Below, one piece after another: positions 60,727 through 64,000 of a DNA stretch of 64,000 bases (the stretch's first letter is position 1; every line of letters starts with the position of its first letter). A program made the translations under genes and the position numbers. The DNA comes from Pandoraea anhela. GTDB lineage: Bacteria; Pseudomonadota; Gammaproteobacteria; Burkholderiales; Burkholderiaceae. The notes beneath the pieces are model-generated. The model saw only the letters and a list, made by a program, of their open reading frames with translations. It had not been told where the DNA came from and did no database searches. Location: assembly GCF_902459655.1 (NCBI RefSeq), contig NZ_CABPSB010000001.1, forward strand, positions 186,001 through 250,000, in the 5' to 3' direction.

Positions 60727-61929
60727 ATGTCGAACCCCTCCTTCATTTCGTTCTCGGGCGTGAGCAAGTCGTATGACGGCGTGCATCACGTCGTCGACGA
60801 CCTGAACCTCGATGTACGCCGCGGAGAGTTTCTGTCGCTGCTCGGGCCGTCGGGCTCGGGCAAGACGACCACGCTCATGATGCTCGCGGGTTTCGAGTCC
60901 CCCACGCACGGCGAAATCCGCCTCGACGGGCAACGCCTCGACGACAAGCCACCGCATCGGCGCGATATCGGCATGGTGTTCCAGAACTACGCGCTGTTTC
61001 CCCATCTCACGATCGCACAGAACGTCGCCTTCCCGCTGTCGGTGCGACGCGTCGGACGCGCCGAGCAGAATGCCCGCGTCAAGCGCGCCCTGGAGATGAT
61101 CGAACTGTCGCATCTCGCCAACCGGCGTCCCGCGCAACTCTCCGGCGGTCAGCAACAGCGCGTGGCGCTGGCGCGCGCGCTGGTGTTCGAGCCGAGCGTG
61201 GTGCTGATGGACGAACCGCTGGGCGCGCTCGACAAGCGGCTGCGCGAGACGATGCAGTACGAAATCATGCGTCTGCATCGCGAACTGTCGCTGACCATCG
61301 TCTACGTGACCCACGATCAGGCCGAAGCGCTCACGATGTCGGATCGCGTCGCCGTATTCTCGGACGGACGCATTCAGCAGGCCGCGTCGCCGACCGAACT
61401 CTACGAAAACGCGCAGAACGCCTTCGTCGCCAACTTCGTCGGCGAGAACAACGGCCTGACCGGTCGTGTGGTCGGCGCCGGCGACGGCTGGGCCACGCTC
61501 GCGCTGGCCGACGGCAGCGTCATTCGCGGACGCTGCAACGCCGATGCCTCCGGCCTCGATGCGGGACTGCGCACAGGAGACGCCGCCATGCTTGCGCTGC
61601 GCCCCGAGCGCGCGCACATCCCCGGACCGGAGGGCGTGCATGCGCCCGGCGAACACAACGTCGTGCGGGCCCGCGTCGACGAACTCGTCTACTGCGGCGA
61701 CCATCATCGCGTGCATCTCATGCTCGGCTCGCGCGACGCGATCGTCGTGAAAGTCCCGAACACGCAGCGCCATACCCTGCCGGGCACCGGCGACACCATC
61801 GACGTGGCGTGGCGTCACGACGACTGCAAGATTCTTGCCGCGAGCGCACCGCGCGCGACGCCGCCCCCGCTTTCTCCCGACGCACCTTCCCCTTCCCTGA
61901 TCCTGACTGCACCTGCCGGAGCCAACTGA
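60727..61929 (+). CDS. Spermidine/putrescine-type ABC ATPase (PotA-like)
   Basis: A 400-residue ATPase: Walker A GPSGSGKTTT, Q-loop FQNYALFPHLT, signature LSGGQQQRVALARAL, Walker B VVLMDEPLGALD, switch His VTHDQAEA, then a C-terminal TOBE domain (about 290-375). The last 30 residues are a Pro/Ala/Ser-rich tail. ATG 60727 follows AGGACACC. It sits 62 bp after the Rieske gene and 1 bp before the binding-protein gene. Confidence 0.93.
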   Translation: MSNPSFISFSGVSKSYDGVHHVVDDLNLDVRRGEFLSLLGPSGSGKTTTLMMLAGFESPTHGEIRLDGQRLDDKPPHRRDIGMVFQNYALFPHLTIAQNVAFPLSVRRVGRAEQNARVKRALEMIELSHLANRRPAQLSGGQQQRVALARALVFEPSVVLMDEPLGALDKRLRETMQYEIMRLHRELSLTIVYVTHDQAEALTMSDRVAVFSDGRIQQAASPTELYENAQNAFVANFVGENNGLTGRVVGAGDGWATLALADGSVIRGRCNADASGLDAGLRTGDAAMLALRPERAHIPGPEGVHAPGEHNVVRARVDELVYCGDHHRVHLMLGSRDAIVVKVPNTQRHTLPGTGDTIDVAWRHDDCKILAASAPRATPPPLSPDAPSPSLILTAPAGAN

Positions 61930-61930
61930 T

Positions 61931-62986
61931 ATGCGCACCTCTCTCAAATCGCACTGCGCCGCCCTCGCCGTGCTGGCCTTCGCCACCACGGCCTCGACGA
62001 CGGCATTTGCCGCCGACACCCTCAATGTCGTGACCTTCGGCGGCGCCTTCGAGGCGGCGGCCAAGAAGGCATGGTTCGAGCCGTTCACGCAAGCCAGCGG
62101 CGTCACGTTCGCCACCGAATCCTATGACGGCGGTCTCGCCAAGCTCTCGGCCATGGAGCAGGCGAAAAATACGACGTGGGACCTGATCGACATGGAAACC
62201 AACGATGCGATCACGGCCTGCGACGAGGGGCTGCTCAGGAAGTTCGACAAGAAGACGCTCGGCAAGACCAGCGACTTCATCCCCGGCTCGATCAGCGAGT
62301 GCGCCGTCGCGAGCATGGTCTGGTCGACGATTTACGCCTTCGATACCAGTAAGCTCAAGACCGCCCCGACGACGCTCAACGACTTCTTCGACTTGCAGAA
62401 ATTCCCCGGCAAGCGCGGGCTGCGCAAGTCGCCGAAGGTGACGATGGAATGGGCGCTGATCGCCGACGGCGTCGATCCGAAGGATGTCTACAAGGTGCTC
62501 GCCACGCCGGCCGGCGTTGACCGCGCGTTCAAGAAGCTCGACACCATCAAGAAGAGCATCGTCTGGTGGGAGTCCGGTGCGCAGGCGCCCCAGTTGCTCG
62601 CAGACGGCGCGGTCGTGATGGTGCAGGCCTACAACGGCCGTATCGACGACGCCGCGAAGAAAGACAAGAAGCCGTTCAAGTCCGTGTGGGACGCCCAGGT
62701 CTACGACTTCGAATGGTGGGGCGTGCCCGCCGGCGCCAAGCACGCCGATGCCGCTGCGAAGTTCATCGTCTCTCAGGCACAGCCGAAGGCGTCGGCCGAT
62801 CTGTCGAAGTACATCGCCTACGCGCCGCCGCGCAAGGACGCCATCGCCTTCGTCGACAAGCAACGTCTGGCCGACATGCCGACCGCGCCGGAAAACTTCA
62901 AGCGCGCCGTGCAGATCAACGCGAACTTCTGGGCCGACAACGCCGACGCCATCAACAAGCGTTTTCAGGTGTGGCTCACGCAGTAA
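61931..62986 (+). CDS. Extracellular solute-binding protein (PotD family)
   Basis: A 351-residue periplasmic binding protein with a signal peptide (SHCAALAVLAFATTASTTAFA) and a PotD/SBP family 1 fold (VVTFGGAFEAAAKKAWFEPFT, WDLIDMETNDAITACDEGLL, VWWESGAQAPQLLADGAVVMVQAYNGRIDDA). Related proteins bind spermidine, putrescine or other cationic amines. ATG 61931 is 2 bp after the ATPase stop. Confidence 0.92.
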   Translation: MRTSLKSHCAALAVLAFATTASTTAFAADTLNVVTFGGAFEAAAKKAWFEPFTQASGVTFATESYDGGLAKLSAMEQAKNTTWDLIDMETNDAITACDEGLLRKFDKKTLGKTSDFIPGSISECAVASMVWSTIYAFDTSKLKTAPTTLNDFFDLQKFPGKRGLRKSPKVTMEWALIADGVDPKDVYKVLATPAGVDRAFKKLDTIKKSIVWWESGAQAPQLLADGAVVMVQAYNGRIDDAAKKDKKPFKSVWDAQVYDFEWWGVPAGAKHADAAAKFIVSQAQPKASADLSKYIAYAPPRKDAIAFVDKQRLADMPTAPENFKRAVQINANFWADNADAINKRFQVWLTQ

Positions 62987-63032
62987 TGCGTGCGACTTCT
63001 GACGTATCGGCCTACCGCACGAGATAACGCCC

Positions 63033-64000
63033 ATGCCCGCATCGACTCACGCCACGCCCGCCGGTGCTCGCCCGAGCACCGGCGGCCCCGTCGCCCAGGA
63101 TGCCCTCGCCGCCTATCGCCGGGTGCAACGGCGCGCGTCGATGCGGGCACTGCTGCTCGCCTTGCCGCTGATCGTATTTTTGCTCTCGACGTTCATCGCA
63201 CCGATCGCCATGCTGCTCGCGCGCAGCGTGCAGAACCACGAGGTGAGCGAGGGCATGCCGCACCTGGCGCGTGCGCTCGATGCGTGGGACGGCAACGAGG
63301 TCCCCGGCGAGTCTGCCTTCGCAATGCTCGCCGCCGATCTGAAGCAGGCTCGCGAGACCGGACAACTCGGCACCATCGCACGACGCATGAACTTCGCTCA
63401 GTCCGAGTTTCGCAGCCTGCTCATGCGCACCGCACGCGCGCTCGGTCACGACGCGCCGCCCGCGTGGAAGCCCGCGCTGACCGAACTCGACGAGCGCTGG
63501 AATTCCCCCGAAACGTGGCGTTTGCTCAAACGCGCCGCGACGTCTCCCACGCCGGACTACCTGCTCGCCGGCATGGACATGCAGGTCACACCGCAAGGCG
63601 CCGTCGCGCCGGTGCCGCAGAACGCCTCGGTGTATCGCGAGGCGTTCACGCGCACCATTTCTATCAGCGCGACCGTGACCGTGCTGTGCCTCATCCTCGG
63701 TTATCCGGTTGCCTGGCTGCTCGCGACCCTGCCCGAGAAGCCATGCAACCGTCTGATGCTGTTCGTGATCGTGCCGTTCTGGACGTCCCTGCTCGTGCGC
63801 ACGACGGCATGGTACGTCCTGCTGCAACCGGGCGGCGTGATCAACAGCTTGCTGTCCGCGCTCGGACTCACCTCGCATCCCGTCGCCCTGATCTTCAACC
63901 GCACCGGCGTGCTGATCGGCATGACGCACGTCCTGCTGCCTTACATGATTCTGGCGATCTACTCGGTGATGAAGAGCGTGTCGCCCGTCTATATGCGGGC
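63033..64000 (+). CDS. PotB/C-type ABC permease (partial)
   Basis: The first 322 codons of a permease running off the window end. After a hydrophilic N-terminus (1-38), TM1 (LLLALPLIVFLLSTFIAPIAMLL) is followed by a large periplasmic loop (about 65-205), then TM2 (ISATVTVLCLILGYPVAWLLA), TM3 (LMLFVIVPFWTSLLVRTTAWYVLL) and LIGMTHVLLPYMILAIYSVM with part of the EAA region. The loop between TM1 and TM2 is larger than in typical PotB. It follows the binding-protein gene by 46 bp. Confidence 0.88.
   Translation, partial: MPASTHATPAGARPSTGGPVAQDALAAYRRVQRRASMRALLLALPLIVFLLSTFIAPIAMLLARSVQNHEVSEGMPHLARALDAWDGNEVPGESAFAMLAADLKQARETGQLGTIARRMNFAQSEFRSLLMRTARALGHDAPPAWKPALTELDERWNSPETWRLLKRAATSPTPDYLLAGMDMQVTPQGAVAPVPQNASVYREAFTRTISISATVTVLCLILGYPVAWLLATLPEKPCNRLMLFVIVPFWTSLLVRTTAWYVLLQPGGVINSLLSALGLTSHPVALIFNRTGVLIGMTHVLLPYMILAIYSVMKSVSPVYMR

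Noticed and set aside
1-64000. CRISPR arrays, insertion sequences, tRNA or rRNA genes
   Set aside because: Repeats seen are short contiguous tandem units without spacers; no transposase motifs or terminal inverted repeats, and no tRNA-like cloverleaf or rRNA-like sequence was recognised by eye.

Overview
The window is high-GC DNA packed with short intergenic gaps, many LysR regulators, a polyhydroxybutyrate locus and RND efflux. This gene content and codon style fit a betaproteobacterium of the Burkholderiaceae, with Pandoraea or a close relative the best guess. I see no tRNA, rRNA, CRISPR array, transposase or phage gene, so the window looks chromosomal.

Layout. 1-5.3 kb: a LysR regulator facing an NAD(P)-binding protein, a lone FRG-domain protein with a clear sigma-70 promoter, a PAS-GAF-GGDEF diguanylate cyclase and a VOC protein. 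5.3-8.6 kb: a DUF4142 protein and two back-to-back sigma-54 activators, one with a degenerate receiver. 8.7-15.1 kb: a repetitive BON-domain protein, a DapA-family enzyme behind an unusual leader, a chemoreceptor with a FliA-like promoter, and a DMT transporter facing a LysR gene. 15.2-24.7 kb: a SYLF lipoprotein, a TetR gene facing an epoxide hydrolase broken by one in-frame TGA, two more LysR/target pairs (NmrA-like; GST), an NTF2-like exported protein, an MFS exporter and a TauE/SafE exporter. 24.9-33.4 kb: LysR, AraC, then a minus-strand iron-uptake locus (binding protein, permease, ATPase, TonB receptor, PiuC-type hydroxylase) behind a Fur-like box. 33.6-43.6 kb: a two-component system, a noncanonical CLC channel, a trans-aconitate methyltransferase, an orphan anti-sigma-like protein, an M23 peptidase, a GAF-GGDEF cyclase, an acyltransferase and a PAP2 phosphatase. 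43.7-47.1 kb: phaC facing a phasin and phaB. 47.8-54.5 kb: an RND efflux operon whose genes are joined by ATGA overlaps and end in a TetR gene. 54.6-64 kb: a catabolic/uptake cluster (ArgE-like deacylase, DUF1028, RidA, flavin monooxygenase, LysR, Rieske oxygenase, polyamine-type ABC importer), cut by the window end.

Functional themes are siderophore-iron uptake, carbon storage as PHB, drug efflux, c-di-GMP signalling and uptake plus oxidative breakdown of an amine-type substrate. Most regulators are transcribed divergently from their likely targets, and several gaps hold matching palindromes.

The most unusual signals are: the TGA directly after the nucleophile of the epoxide hydrolase; a promoter, a 32-codon ORF with lysine codons and mutually exclusive hairpins ahead of the DapA-family gene; the receiver domain without its acidic pair; the altered CLC motifs; and a recurring set of 9-bp tandem arrays near gene ends throughout the window.
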